Shown here: one piece after another, positions 1-8,359 of the stretch | Layout: each line of letters opens with the position of its first letter | How positions within the stretch are numbered: the first letter of the stretch is position 1 | Assembly (NCBI RefSeq): GCF_000422685.1 | Contig: NZ_KE383905.1 | Location: forward strand, 62,001-126,000 | Origin: Flavobacterium gelidilacus DSM 15343 | GTDB taxonomy: Bacteria > Bacteroidota > Bacteroidia > Flavobacteriales > Flavobacteriaceae | Direction: 5' to 3' | Length of the DNA stretch: 64,000 nucleotides | Notes under the pieces: model-generated | What the model saw: the letters and a program-made list of their open reading frames with translations, nothing else | Database searches by the model: none | Told to the model about the DNA's origin: nothing | Made by a program: the position numbers and the translations under genes

Positions 1-29
1 AGTTGAATCAAGAAAACGTATAAATTTTT

Positions 30-1196
30 CTATTTATTCACAGTTACTAATTTTGCTGTTTCTTTTGCTCGTTCCACAATGTCTTCCATTGGAGTTTCTA
101 AAGTATCATAGGATAAAACAACTCCCATTCTTCTGTAAGGTCTTGATGTTGGTTTTCCAAACAATCTAAAATCGGTTTTTGGTAAACAAGCCACGTTTTC
201 AACTCCAGTAAATGTTGGATTATTTGAATTTTCTGAAGCTAAAATTACAGCACTTGCTCCGTTTTTTTCTAAAGTAATTTCCGCGATTGGTAAGCTTAAA
301 ATTGCACGAAGATGTAATTCAAATTCATTGAAATTTTGTGTGTTAGCTAAAGTCACCATTCCAGTATCGTGTGGTCTTGGAGATAATTCAGAAAAGTAAA
401 CTCCTTCGTTGGTTAAGAAAAACTCTACACCGAAAAGTCCAGCGCCACCAAGTGCTTCTGTGACTTTTTTAGCCATATCTTGAGCTTCTAATAAATCTTT
501 GTCTGAAACTCTTGCAGGTTGCCAACTTTCTTGATAATCACCGCGTTCTTGTCTGTGACCAATTGGAGCACAAAACAATGTTGTATTATTATTTTGAGTA
601 ACAGTTAATAATGTTATTTCTGAATGAAAATTTACAAATGCTTCTACAATTATTTCTACAACATCACCACGAGAACCTTCTATAGCGTAATTCCAAGCTT
701 TTTCAATGTCTTCGTTGGTTTTTATAGTGGATTGTCCTTTTCCAGACGAACTCATTAATGGTTTTACAACACAAGGCATTCCAACTTCTTCAACAGCTTT
801 TTGTAATTCAGAAGCAGTTGTTGCGTAACGATAAGTAGCAGTTTTTAATCCTAATTCTTTGGCTGCTAAATCGCGAATTGCTTTTCGATTCATAGTGAAA
901 TTTGCCGCTTTTGCAGAAGGCACAACAGTTATTCCTTGTTTTTCATAATCATAAAAACGTTCAGTGCGAATAGCTTCAATTTCTGGAACAATAAAATCGG
1001 GTTGGTGTTTGGCTACAATTCTGTCTAATTCTGAACCATCAAGCATGTTGATGACCTCAAAACCATGTGCGACTTGCATCGCTGGAGCGTTTTCGTAACT
1101 ATCAACGGCAATTACGGTTTGACCGATCCTTTGTGCGGCAATTACAAATTCTTTTCCTAGTTCACCAGAACCTAATAGTAGTATTTTTTTGTTCAT
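30..1196 (-). CDS. purT: Formate-dependent phosphoribosylglycinamide formyltransferase 2
   Basis: This cytoplasmic ATP-grasp enzyme formylates GAR with formate and ATP in purine synthesis, an alternative to folate-dependent PurN. The 388 residues match the family's usual length. The N-terminus carries a nucleotide-type fold with [10 protein letters not shown] at residues 7-16. The central ATP-grasp domain has the SSSGKGQS loop near residue 150, and the metal-binding residues lie in the [14 protein letters not shown] segment near residue 270. The ATG at 1194-1196 follows the leader directly. It is separated from the upstream aminotransferase by a terminator and a repeat, so it is probably transcribed alone. 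Assignment is secure; the related PurK is shorter and lacks this N-terminus. Confidence 0.95.
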   Translation of the reverse strand: MNKKILLLGSGELGKEFVIAAQRIGQTVIAVDSYENAPAMQVAHGFEVINMLDGSELDRIVAKHQPDFIVPEIEAIRTERFYDYEKQGITVVPSAKAANFTMNRKAIRDLAAKELGLKTATYRYATTASELQKAVEEVGMPCVVKPLMSSSGKGQSTIKTNEDIEKAWNYAIEGSRGDVVEIIVEAFVNFHSEITLLTVTQNNNTTLFCAPIGHRQERGDYQESWQPARVSDKDLLEAQDMAKKVTEALGGAGLFGVEFFLTNEGVYFSELSPRPHDTGMVTLANTQNFNEFELHLRAILSLPIAEITLEKNGASAVILASENSNNPTFTGVENVACLPKTDFRLFGKPTSRPYRRMGVVLSYDTLETPMEDIVERAKETAKLVTVNK

Positions 1197-1240
1197 TTTT
1201 TGAAGTTTGAAGTTCGATTAACGAATGTTGAATTTTGAAA

Positions 1241-1348
1241 ACGGGTTTGCGTTAAGGATAGAGGCTTTGTTTGAGGTCTTTTTTATTGTATGTAAATACA
1301 ATGAAAAAAGCGAGTGCCGAAAGCCTGACCTGAAAGGTAACGCCCAAA
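1241..1348. repeat. Extragenic imperfect palindrome (flavobacterial REP-like repeat)
   Basis: About 108 bp forming an imperfect inverted repeat. The core, TTTTTTATTGTAT / ATACAATGAAAAAA around a 4-nt loop at about 1279-1308, pairs over about 13 bp with one mismatch. The outer ends share GCGTTA at 1249-1254 and its complement TAACGC at 1338-1343. The outer sequence resembles a repeat I remember as common between genes in Flavobacterium genomes; that comparison is from memory and not a search. No coding capacity. Confidence 0.55.
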
Positions 1349-1356
1349 TTATTTTA

Positions 1357-1384
1357 TAAAAAAAGCCCCAAGTTTCCTTGAGGC
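1357..1384 (-). terminator. Rho-independent terminator of the aminotransferase gene
   Basis: Read on the minus strand, GCCTCAAG and CTTGGGGC form an 8-bp stem with one mismatch around a 4-nt loop, followed by seven T. It lies 8 nt past the stop codon of the aminotransferase. Confidence 0.8.
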
Positions 1385-1392
1385 AAAAAGGT

Positions 1393-2583
1393 TTATGCTA
1401 ATGCGTCTTTAATTCTTCGCATTGCTTCTGTTAATAATTCTTCGCTTGTTGCGTAAGAGAATCGAATGCAGTTTGGGTTTCCAAAAGCTTCTCCGGTTAC
1501 TGTTGCTACGTTTGCTTCTGAAAGTAAATACATGGCAAAATCGTTTGCATCTTTGATTTCTGTTCCTTTTAAGGTTTTTCCGAAATAATGAGATACATCT
1601 GGGAAAACATAAAATGCTCCTTCTGGTGAATTTATTTTTAATCCTGGAATTTCTTGAATTAATCCGACTACTAAATTTCTTCTGCTTTTGAAAGCTGAAA
1701 CCATTTCGTTTAATACTTTTGGATCTGCATCAACAGCTGCAATTGTAGCTCTTTGTGCAATTGAATTGGCTCCAGAAGTTACTTGTCCTTGCATTTTTGT
1801 ACAAGCTTTTGCGATGATTTCTGAGGCTCCAATATAACCAATTCTCCAACCTGTCATTGCGAATGCTTTTGCTACTCCGTTTACGGTAATTGTTCTTTCA
1901 AACATGCCTGGAATAGATGCTATACTGCAAAATGTACCTGAAAAATTAATGTGTTCGTAAATTTCATCTGAAACTACGTAAATATCTTGTTTTTGTTTTA
2001 GAATTACGTTCGATAAAGCTGTTAATTCCTCACGATTAAAAACGGAACCACTTGGATTACAAGGTGAACTATACCAAATCATTTTTGTTTTTGGTGTAAT
2101 TGCTTTTTCTAATTGTTCTGGTGTGATTTTAAAATCACTTTCGATAGTTGTTGGCACTTCAACAGGAATTCCTCCAGCCATCTTTACGATTTCATAATAA
2201 GAAACCCAATAAGGAGCTGGTAAAATTACTTCATCACCATCGTTTAGCATAACTTGCGCAATGTTATATAACGATTGTTTTGCACCTGTAGAAACTACAA
2301 CATTAGAAGGTTTATACTCTAAATCGTTGTCTCTTTTGAATTTTCTGCAAATTGCTTCTTTTAAATCCATATAACCATCAACTGGAGAATAAGTAGAATA
2401 ATTTTCATCAATTGCTTTTTTTGCAGCTTCTTTTATAAAATCAGGTGTGTTGAAATCTGGTTCACCTAGACTTAAACTGATGATGTCTTTACCTTGTGAT
2501 TTTAATTCTCTTGCTAAAGCTGCCATAGCTAAAGTTTGAGAGGTCGATAATTTGTTAATTCTGTCTGAAAGTGGATTGTTCAT
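1393..2583 (-). CDS. Pyridoxal-phosphate aminotransferase, aspartate-type (class I)
   Basis: A 396-residue fold-type I aminotransferase of the subgroup Ib aspartate/prephenate type, transferring amino groups between aspartate or a related amino acid and 2-oxoglutarate. The PLP lysine is K239 in VAKAFAMTGWR; N176 (SSPCNPSG), D206 and Y209 (SDEIYE) are the usual cofactor ligands, and a late arginine in CIRFSYA should bind the substrate carboxylate. It starts at an ATG and is full length. A terminator follows. Some relatives also act on prephenate or aromatic amino acids, so substrate choice is inferred. Confidence 0.92.
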   Translation of the reverse strand: MNNPLSDRINKLSTSQTLAMAALARELKSQGKDIISLSLGEPDFNTPDFIKEAAKKAIDENYSTYSPVDGYMDLKEAICRKFKRDNDLEYKPSNVVVSTGAKQSLYNIAQVMLNDGDEVILPAPYWVSYYEIVKMAGGIPVEVPTTIESDFKITPEQLEKAITPKTKMIWYSSPCNPSGSVFNREELTALSNVILKQKQDIYVVSDEIYEHINFSGTFCSIASIPGMFERTITVNGVAKAFAMTGWRIGYIGASEIIAKACTKMQGQVTSGANSIAQRATIAAVDADPKVLNEMVSAFKSRRNLVVGLIQEIPGLKINSPEGAFYVFPDVSHYFGKTLKGTEIKDANDFAMYLLSEANVATVTGEAFGNPNCIRFSYATSEELLTEAMRRIKDALA

Positions 2584-2635
2584 TGTGTTGTTGATGTTAA
2601 ATAAAGAGACGCGAAATTAATCGCGTCTTGAATTT

Positions 2636-3730
2636 TTATACTAGTTGAGGTTTTTGACCTAATTCTTTTAGATGTTTAAAGTGTGAATAAAGTGCAGCTC
2701 TCATGGTTTTGAATTCATAATAAGGCAAATCATATTCTTGCGCGGTTTCTTTCACAATTTTCGCAATCTTATCATAATGAATATGACTGATGTGCGGAAA
2801 AATATGGTGTTCAATTTGATGGTTTAGTCCACCAGTATAATAATTTACTAACCAGTTTTTAGGTGCAAAATTAGCTGTGGTAAATAATTGGTGAATTGCC
2901 CAAGTGTTTTCCATTGTCATGTCTTCGCTTGGGGAAGGTGTAATTGTATCTTCAACAACGTGTGCTAATTGAAAAACTACACTTAAAATAACTCCAGCTG
3001 TGTAATGCATTACTACAAATCCTAATAAAACTTTCCACCAAACAATTCCGATTACCATTGGAATTACTAACCAGATTGAAAAGTAAATCACTTTTGTAAT
3101 CACTAAAGTTGTCCATCTTACTGAAGGTTTTTTGAATTCTCCATATGATAATTTTCTTTTTAAATAACGTTTCATTTGAAGAAAATCTGTAGTAATTGCC
3201 CAATTGAAAGTCAACAATCCATATAAAAATACAGAGTAAATATGTTGGAATTTATGGAAGTATTTCCAATCGGCTTGTTTTGTAAAACGCATTACTCTAC
3301 CAGCATCTAAGTCTTCATCGTGTCCATGAATATTAGTGTAAGTATGATGTAAAACATTGTGTTGTACTTGCCAGTTGTATACATTTCCGGCTAAAATATA
3401 GATACTTCCACCCATAATCTTGTTTAACCAGCCTTTTGAGGAATATGAACCGTGGTTTCCATCGTGCATTACGTTCATTCCAACACCAGCCATTCCAACT
3501 CCAATAACGATGTTTACTAAAAGATAAGCCCAAATTGGCATTTGCATCGTCAATAAGAAAAAATAAGGTGCTAAGAAAATGGTAAACATTACAATTGTTT
3601 TTAAATGTAACTTCCAGTTTCCAGTTTTTTGTATTTTATTTTCTTTGAAATATTCATTAACTCTCTTGTTTAAAGTTCTAAAGAACTTCATAGAGTCGTT
3701 ATTTGAAAATGTTGGTGAATTTGTATTCAT
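2636..3730 (-). CDS. Membrane fatty acid desaturase
   Basis: A 364-residue integral membrane di-iron desaturase that introduces a double bond into fatty acyl chains of membrane lipids. The three histidine boxes are visible: HDGNH at 89-93, HNVLHH at 124-129 and HQIEHH at 304-309, with hydrophobic segments around 45-85 and 205-250. The third box with a leading Q resembles the front-end/acyl-lipid desaturases (linoleoyl-CoA desaturase type), but there is no fused cytochrome b5 domain. It diverges from rsmG, with its own -7 box near 3811-3818. Position specificity of the double bond cannot be told from sequence. Confidence 0.9.
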   Translation of the reverse strand: MNTNSPTFSNNDSMKFFRTLNKRVNEYFKENKIQKTGNWKLHLKTIVMFTIFLAPYFFLLTMQMPIWAYLLVNIVIGVGMAGVGMNVMHDGNHGSYSSKGWLNKIMGGSIYILAGNVYNWQVQHNVLHHTYTNIHGHDEDLDAGRVMRFTKQADWKYFHKFQHIYSVFLYGLLTFNWAITTDFLQMKRYLKRKLSYGEFKKPSVRWTTLVITKVIYFSIWLVIPMVIGIVWWKVLLGFVVMHYTAGVILSVVFQLAHVVEDTITPSPSEDMTMENTWAIHQLFTTANFAPKNWLVNYYTGGLNHQIEHHIFPHISHIHYDKIAKIVKETAQEYDLPYYEFKTMRAALYSHFKHLKELGQKPQLV

Positions 3731-3810
3731 TTATTTTGTATTAATTTATTTTTTGTAATCTGATTCTAAATTATTTAAGTTTACAGACTAACGTGTGTTC
3801 TAATTTTATA

Positions 3811-3818
3811 CAAAGATA
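3811..3818 (-). promoter_or_regulatory. -7 box for the desaturase gene
   Basis: TATCTTTG on the minus strand, matching the Bacteroidota TAnnTTTG box; it would give a leader of roughly 75 nt. No clear -33 TTTG at the usual spacing. Confidence 0.55.
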
Positions 3819-3874
3819 ATTATTAAATTTTGTATTGATTACTAAACATTTGTTATTTTGTTCACTAAAATAGG

Positions 3875-3882
3875 TATTTTTG
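3875..3882 (+). promoter_or_regulatory. -7 box for rsmG
   Basis: TATTTTTG ends 15 nt before the rsmG ATG, matching TAnnTTTG. The -33 element is not clear, although a TTTG lies at 3849-3852, slightly far at 22 nt. Confidence 0.6.
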
Positions 3883-3897
3883 TTAAAAATTTAAAAA

Positions 3898-4527
3898 ATG
3901 GAAGAAATAATTCGTCAGTTTCCAAACTTAACTCCAATTCAAATCGAACAATTTGAAAAACTACAAGCCTTATATGAAGATTGGAACTCTAAAATAAATG
4001 TGATTTCTAGAAAAGATATAGACGAACTGTATACTAGACATATTCTACATTCTCTTGGAATAGCTAAAGTTCAGCAGTTTGAAAAAGGAACTTATATTTT
4101 AGATGTTGGAACTGGTGGTGGTTTTCCTGGAATTCCATTAGCAATTATGTTTCCAGAAACGCGTTTTTATTTGATTGATGTTATTGCCAAAAAAATAAAA
4201 GTGGTTAATGAAGTGGCAAATACTTTAGACTTAAAAAACGTAAAAGCGGAACAAATGCGTGCTGAAAACGTAAAAGGTGATTTCGATTTTATCGTAAGTC
4301 GAGCCGTAACGAATATGCCTGATTTTGTAAATTGGATTAAAGATAAAATCAAAAAACAGAACAAACACGAACTCAAAAACGGAATTTTATATTTAAAAGG
4401 AGGTGATTTAACTGAAGAATTAAAAGACTTTCCAAAAGCAACTGAATATAATTTATCAGATTATTTTAAAGAAGATTTTTTTGAAACTAAGAAAGTGGTT
4501 CATTTGCCTTTGAAGTTTAAAGCGTAA
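3898..4527 (+). CDS. rsmG: 16S rRNA (guanine-N7) methyltransferase RsmG (GidB)
   Basis: A 209-residue SAM-dependent enzyme that makes m7G in the 530 loop of 16S rRNA (G527 in E. coli). The SAM-binding motif DVGTGGGFPGIPLA is at residues 69-82, and the family's SRAV segment follows near residue 135. Length and organisation are standard for GidB. It stands alone on the plus strand, convergent with the TlpA-like gene 19 nt downstream. Confidence 0.95.
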   Translation: MEEIIRQFPNLTPIQIEQFEKLQALYEDWNSKINVISRKDIDELYTRHILHSLGIAKVQQFEKGTYILDVGTGGGFPGIPLAIMFPETRFYLIDVIAKKIKVVNEVANTLDLKNVKAEQMRAENVKGDFDFIVSRAVTNMPDFVNWIKDKIKKQNKHELKNGILYLKGGDLTEELKDFPKATEYNLSDYFKEDFFETKKVVHLPLKFKA

Positions 4528-4546
4528 AAGGCACGAAATTTTAACA

Positions 4547-5035
4547 TTATTCATCTAAATATTTGTTTAATTCTTTAATTAATTTGCTTTCCTGAGAAGG
4601 GCTTGGTGCATTTGAATTTACCATTTCCCCTTTTTTATTAAAGATGAAATAATGTGGAATTGCATTTATTTTGTCTAATTCAATATTGCCTGTGTCATTC
4701 AATAATTCGTACATTAAATAATTTTCTTCAATGACACCGTCTTTTTCAATAGCTTCTGCACATTTTATTTTTTCACCTTCTATTGAAATATAAATAAATG
4801 AAACAGATTTATCTTTGAAAAATTCTTTAATTCCTGGCATTTTTTTAATTTCTTTTCGACAAGGCTTACACCAACTTGCCCAAAAGTCTAAATATATAAC
4901 ACTCCCTTTATGCGAGTCAATTATTTTTTGCAAAGATGATCTATTTGGATAAACAAACTTTTTTTCTGCTTCTTTTTCTTGTGAAAAAATTGTATTGCAA
5001 AATAGAATTAAAAATAAAAGTATCGTTTTTTTCAT
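4547..5035 (-). CDS. TlpA-like periplasmic thioredoxin-fold protein
   Basis: A 162-residue secreted thiol-disulfide protein. Residues 1-18 form a signal peptide ending in IFSQ. The active site is WCKPC (C56, C59), and the cis-proline loop appears as AIPHYF near residue 127. These features place it in the TlpA/ResA family of reductases that keep extracytoplasmic cysteines reduced, for example for cytochrome c or secreted substrates. Its partner is not indicated by the neighbours (rsmG and pruA). It is transcribed separately from pruA, whose terminator lies between them. Confidence 0.85.
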   Translation of the reverse strand: MKKTILLFLILFCNTIFSQEKEAEKKFVYPNRSSLQKIIDSHKGSVIYLDFWASWCKPCRKEIKKMPGIKEFFKDKSVSFIYISIEGEKIKCAEAIEKDGVIEENYLMYELLNDTGNIELDKINAIPHYFIFNKKGEMVNSNAPSPSQESKLIKELNKYLDE

Positions 5036-5074
5036 TTTAGGTTTTTTTATTAAATTTTATCATACACAAAATAT

Positions 5075-5108
5075 AAAAAAGAGATTGTAATTTTACAATC
5101 TCTTTTTT
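5075..5108 (-). terminator. Terminator downstream of pruA
   Basis: A perfect 14-bp inverted repeat (AAAAAAGAGATTGT / ACAATCTCTTTTTT) with a 6-nt loop, 27 nt past the pruA stop. The A and T tracts on both sides would let it act in either direction. Confidence 0.85.
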
Positions 5109-5134
5109 ATATTTCAAACTTCTTGCTTAAAAAA

Positions 5135-6763
5135 CTATTCTCCCAAAAACGGATATCTATAATCTTCTGGTGTAACGAAAGTTTCTTTAATAGTTCTTGG
5201 AGAAACCCAACGCAATAAGTTTTGCATAGAACCAGCTTTGTCATTGGTTCCTGAAGCTCTTGCTCCACCAAATGGTTGCATTCCAACAACTGCTCCGGTT
5301 GGCTTGTCGTTTATGTAGAAATTTCCAGCTGCATTTTCTAAAGCATTTGTTGCTTCTACAGTTGCATATCTATCTTGACTAAAAATAGCTCCAGTTAAAG
5401 CATATTCTGATGTTTCGTCTACTAATTTTAAAGTTTCTGACCATTTTGCATCTTCATATACATAAATTGTAATTACTGGTCCAAAAAGTTCTGTTTCCAT
5501 TGTTGCATACTTTGGATTTGTTGTTACAATAACTGTTGGCTCAATAAAATATCCTTTAGATTTATCGTAATTTCCACCTACTAAAATTTCAGCATCTGAA
5601 TCTTTTTTAGCTTGGTCAATAAAACTAGCTAATTTATCAAATGAACCTTCGTGAATAACAGCAGTAATAAAGTTTCCAAAATCTTCTGGAGAACCCATTT
5701 TCATTGAATTTACATCACTAACTAATTGCTCTTTAACTGCTGGCCACATACTTTGAGGAATGTAAGCTCTAGAAGCTGCTGAACATTTTTGTCCTTGAAA
5801 TTCAAAAGCTCCACGAACAATTCCAGTTGTAACTTGTTTTGGATTTGCTGATGCATGAGCTACGATGAAATCTTTTCCACCTGTTTCTCCAACAATTCTT
5901 GGATAAGTTTTATATGTATGAATGTTGTTTCCAATTTTTTTGTAAATTTCTTTGAAAACATAAGTTGAACCAGTGTAATGAACTCCAGCAAAATCTGGAT
6001 GATCAAAAATAGTATCTGAAATCATAACTGGATCTCCAAAAACTACATTGATAACTCCATCAGGAACTCCAGCTTCTTTGAAAATATCAATAATGATTTT
6101 TGCAGAGAAAACTTGACTATCACTTGGTTTCCAAACTACAGTATTTCCCATTAAAGCAGCACTTGCAGGTAAATTTGCAGCTATTGCAGTAAAGTTAAAA
6201 GGTGTAATTGCATATACAAATCCTTCTAAAGGACGATATTCAACTTTATTCCAAACTTCAGAATTTGATGTTGGTTGGTCGTTATAAATTTGTGTCATGA
6301 ATTCTACGTTGTAACGTAAAAAGTCAATCAACTCACAAGAAGCATCAATTTCTGCTTGAAAAATATTTTTTGATTGTGCAATCATTGTTGCAGCATTAAT
6401 TCTAGCTCTGTATGGACCAGCAATTAATTCAGCTGCTTTTAAAAAGATGGCTGCTCTGTGTTCCCATGGCATTTGAGACCATTTTTTTCTAGCTTCTAAT
6501 GCAGATGCGATAGCTTTGTCTACATGAGATTTTTCAGCTAAATGATATTTCCCTACAATATGTTGGTGATCGTGAGGAGCTGACATTGTTTTTGTATTGT
6601 TAGTTCGAACTTCTTCAGAACCAATATACATAGGAACATCTATAGTTTCGTTCCACATTTTCTTATAAGCTGCTAAAACAGCTGCTTTTTCTGGAGAATT
6701 TGGAGCGTAAGATTTTACGGGTTCGTTAACCGCTTTTGGGACATGAAAGAATCCTTTTGGCAT
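5135..6763 (-). CDS. pruA: L-glutamate gamma-semialdehyde dehydrogenase (P5C dehydrogenase)
   Basis: A 542-residue NAD-dependent aldehyde dehydrogenase that oxidises glutamate semialdehyde, from proline breakdown, to glutamate. The catalytic cysteine is C327 in FQGQKCSAAS and the general base is E293 in VGETGGKD. The ITPFNFTAIAANL segment at 186-198 and the Q/K-C context are typical of the stand-alone (group 1) P5CDH found in Bacteroidota and mitochondria, not the bifunctional PutA. No proline dehydrogenase gene is adjacent. It begins at ATG 6761-6763 and ends near a strong terminator. Confidence 0.95.
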   Translation of the reverse strand: MPKGFFHVPKAVNEPVKSYAPNSPEKAAVLAAYKKMWNETIDVPMYIGSEEVRTNNTKTMSAPHDHQHIVGKYHLAEKSHVDKAIASALEARKKWSQMPWEHRAAIFLKAAELIAGPYRARINAATMIAQSKNIFQAEIDASCELIDFLRYNVEFMTQIYNDQPTSNSEVWNKVEYRPLEGFVYAITPFNFTAIAANLPASAALMGNTVVWKPSDSQVFSAKIIIDIFKEAGVPDGVINVVFGDPVMISDTIFDHPDFAGVHYTGSTYVFKEIYKKIGNNIHTYKTYPRIVGETGGKDFIVAHASANPKQVTTGIVRGAFEFQGQKCSAASRAYIPQSMWPAVKEQLVSDVNSMKMGSPEDFGNFITAVIHEGSFDKLASFIDQAKKDSDAEILVGGNYDKSKGYFIEPTVIVTTNPKYATMETELFGPVITIYVYEDAKWSETLKLVDETSEYALTGAIFSQDRYATVEATNALENAAGNFYINDKPTGAVVGMQPFGGARASGTNDKAGSMQNLLRWVSPRTIKETFVTPEDYRYPFLGE

Positions 6764-6833
6764 AATATAATTATTAGATTATTAAACTTTTATGAAATTT
6801 TGCTACTTTTTTTGTAGAAAATTTAATTGAATG

Positions 6834-6841
6834 CAAAAATA
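6834..6841 (-). promoter_or_regulatory. -7 box for pruA
   Basis: TATTTTTG on the minus strand, about 70 nt upstream of the pruA ATG. Matches TAnnTTTG; no convincing -33 partner. Confidence 0.45.
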
Positions 6842-6902
6842 CAAATGATTTTTTAAAAAGTATGTTAGAAAAGATACAAATTATTTTGAGATCGAATCTC
6901 AA

Positions 6903-7289
6903 CTAATTTAATGCAAAAGTTGCACTTAGTTTAAAAGTGGGAATTTCAACTTTAAAACTTCTTGTTGTAGTGAAATTAATCATATTAAAATGACCTTTCA
7001 TGGCTCCAATTGGAGAAGTTAATAAACAACCTGAAGAGTAAACATGAGATTCACCTGGTTTTAGAACTGGTTTTTTTCCAACAACACCTTCGCCATCTAC
7101 AGTTTCTTTTTTGTTCAAAGAGTCAAAAATCTCCCAATGACGTGAGTTTAGTTGTACAGAATCTTTACTTTGGTTTTCAATAGTAATCTCATAAGAAAAG
7201 GCAAAATGCAACTTATAGTTTTTGAAGTAAGTACCTTCAAAACTAGTCAAAACCGAAATTTTAATACCTCTTGTTATTTGTGTTACCAT
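6903..7289 (-). CDS. apaG: Co2+/Mg2+ efflux-type protein ApaG
   Basis: A 128-residue single-domain ApaG protein with a fibronectin-III-like beta sandwich. The family hallmarks are the YKLHFAFSYEITIENQ strand pair, the RHWEIFDS segment and the conserved GVVGKKPVL...GESHVYSSGC turn. The biochemical role of ApaG is still debated; links to Ap4A and metal efflux come from other bacteria. I take the ATG at 7287-7289 as start because the frame upstream of it is unrelated to the family and lies within the end of the preceding gene. It is the last gene of an operon with the DUF3667 and plug-protein genes, starting 2 nt after the DUF3667 stop. Confidence 0.9.
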   Translation of the reverse strand: MVTQITRGIKISVLTSFEGTYFKNYKLHFAFSYEITIENQSKDSVQLNSRHWEIFDSLNKKETVDGEGVVGKKPVLKPGESHVYSSGCLLTSPIGAMKGHFNMINFTTTRSFKVEIPTFKLSATFALN

Positions 7290-7291
7290 GT

Positions 7292-8359
7292 TTAAAAAAA
7301 TAGCATTCCTAAAAATAAAATAAATAGTAAGCAAAATATTGCAAACGGAATAAATAAGATATTCAAAAGTACAAATTTAAAAATAGTTTTCCAACGACTA
7401 TTTTGATAAAAGTTTCTTAAAGATTTATATAAATAAAACGGGAAAAGTATTGAAAATGATATAGTTTGCAAAAAACGAGCAGATCTTGAAGAAATATAAT
7501 CAGTTAAATTAAATACAATTAACCCTAAAAATAAAAAAGTATAGAAAGTATATGTAAATACTAAATGTTCAGTGTAGTTTTTAGATTTTGAATAAAATAC
7601 TAGCCAAAACATTAAAGTTAAAATTGGTAATGAAACAAAAATTAATAATGGTAGTTTTTGAAAAAAATAGTCTAAAACTTCAGAGCCTATTTCATTGGAT
7701 TTAAAAAACTTTGTTTTGTCAAATAAAAAGCGATTATAAAAGTCGTTTTCAAAGCCAAGTTCAATTAAACTTTTTTCTGTAGATTTTTCAGGATATTTTA
7801 AATGAAAATTTCTAAATGATGTAATAGTGTATTCTATATGACTTTTGTCATTCTCTAATTGTTTTTTTGTGTAGATAGAGTCTTTGTGAAATTTAATTTG
7901 ATGCTTTTTACTAGTGATATTAAGATTTAAATCAGTTCCTAATAAATCATATTTTAAACTATCTGTTTGTTTTTCTGTTACAGTGTTTTCTTCAAATTTT
8001 TGATCATCCCAGCCTTGTAATGCATCCTCTTTAGAATTATTGAAATTAATTACGATAAACAACACGATCGAAACACTCAAAAACAACCGAAAAGGATTTG
8101 CGTATTTTTGACGTTTTCCTTCATTAAATTCTTTGGCTAAATTTCCTGGTTTCGTAAAAAGAGAGACTATAGAATTCCTTAAACGAGAATCATAAGCATA
8201 AAAGTTCGAAAGAAATTCTTCAAAAAAATCTTTAATTGTTAATTTTTTGGTCGAATTTAATTGTCCACATTGATGGCAATATTTTTCGCTAATGTCTAAT
8301 GCTGTCTCACAATTCAAACAACTTTTTCCTCTATATTGTCTTGATTTTCTTTTGGACAT
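7292..8359 (-). CDS. DUF3667 membrane protein with N-terminal zinc ribbon
   Basis: A 355-residue protein of unknown function. The N-terminus has two CxxC pairs (C14/C17 and C28/C31), a probable zinc ribbon, followed by the TKLTIKDFFEEF...YDSRLRNSI block and KPGNLAKEFNEGKRQKYANP, the recognisable DUF3667 signature. About four to five hydrophobic segments follow (about residues 89-105, 235-255, 263-283, 295-312, 328-352). Its ATG overlaps the plug-gene stop (TAATG), so translation is probably coupled. The family is common in Bacteroidota; nothing visible reveals a function. Confidence 0.85.
   Translation of the reverse strand: MSKRKSRQYRGKSCLNCETALDISEKYCHQCGQLNSTKKLTIKDFFEEFLSNFYAYDSRLRNSIVSLFTKPGNLAKEFNEGKRQKYANPFRLFLSVSIVLFIVINFNNSKEDALQGWDDQKFEENTVTEKQTDSLKYDLLGTDLNLNITSKKHQIKFHKDSIYTKKQLENDKSHIEYTITSFRNFHLKYPEKSTEKSLIELGFENDFYNRFLFDKTKFFKSNEIGSEVLDYFFQKLPLLIFVSLPILTLMFWLVFYSKSKNYTEHLVFTYTFYTFLFLGLIVFNLTDYISSRSARFLQTISFSILFPFYLYKSLRNFYQNSRWKTIFKFVLLNILFIPFAIFCLLFILFLGMLFF

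Noticed and set aside
2952..3203. Open frame in another reading frame of the desaturase gene.
   Set aside because: It lies wholly within a well-supported gene with intact histidine boxes.
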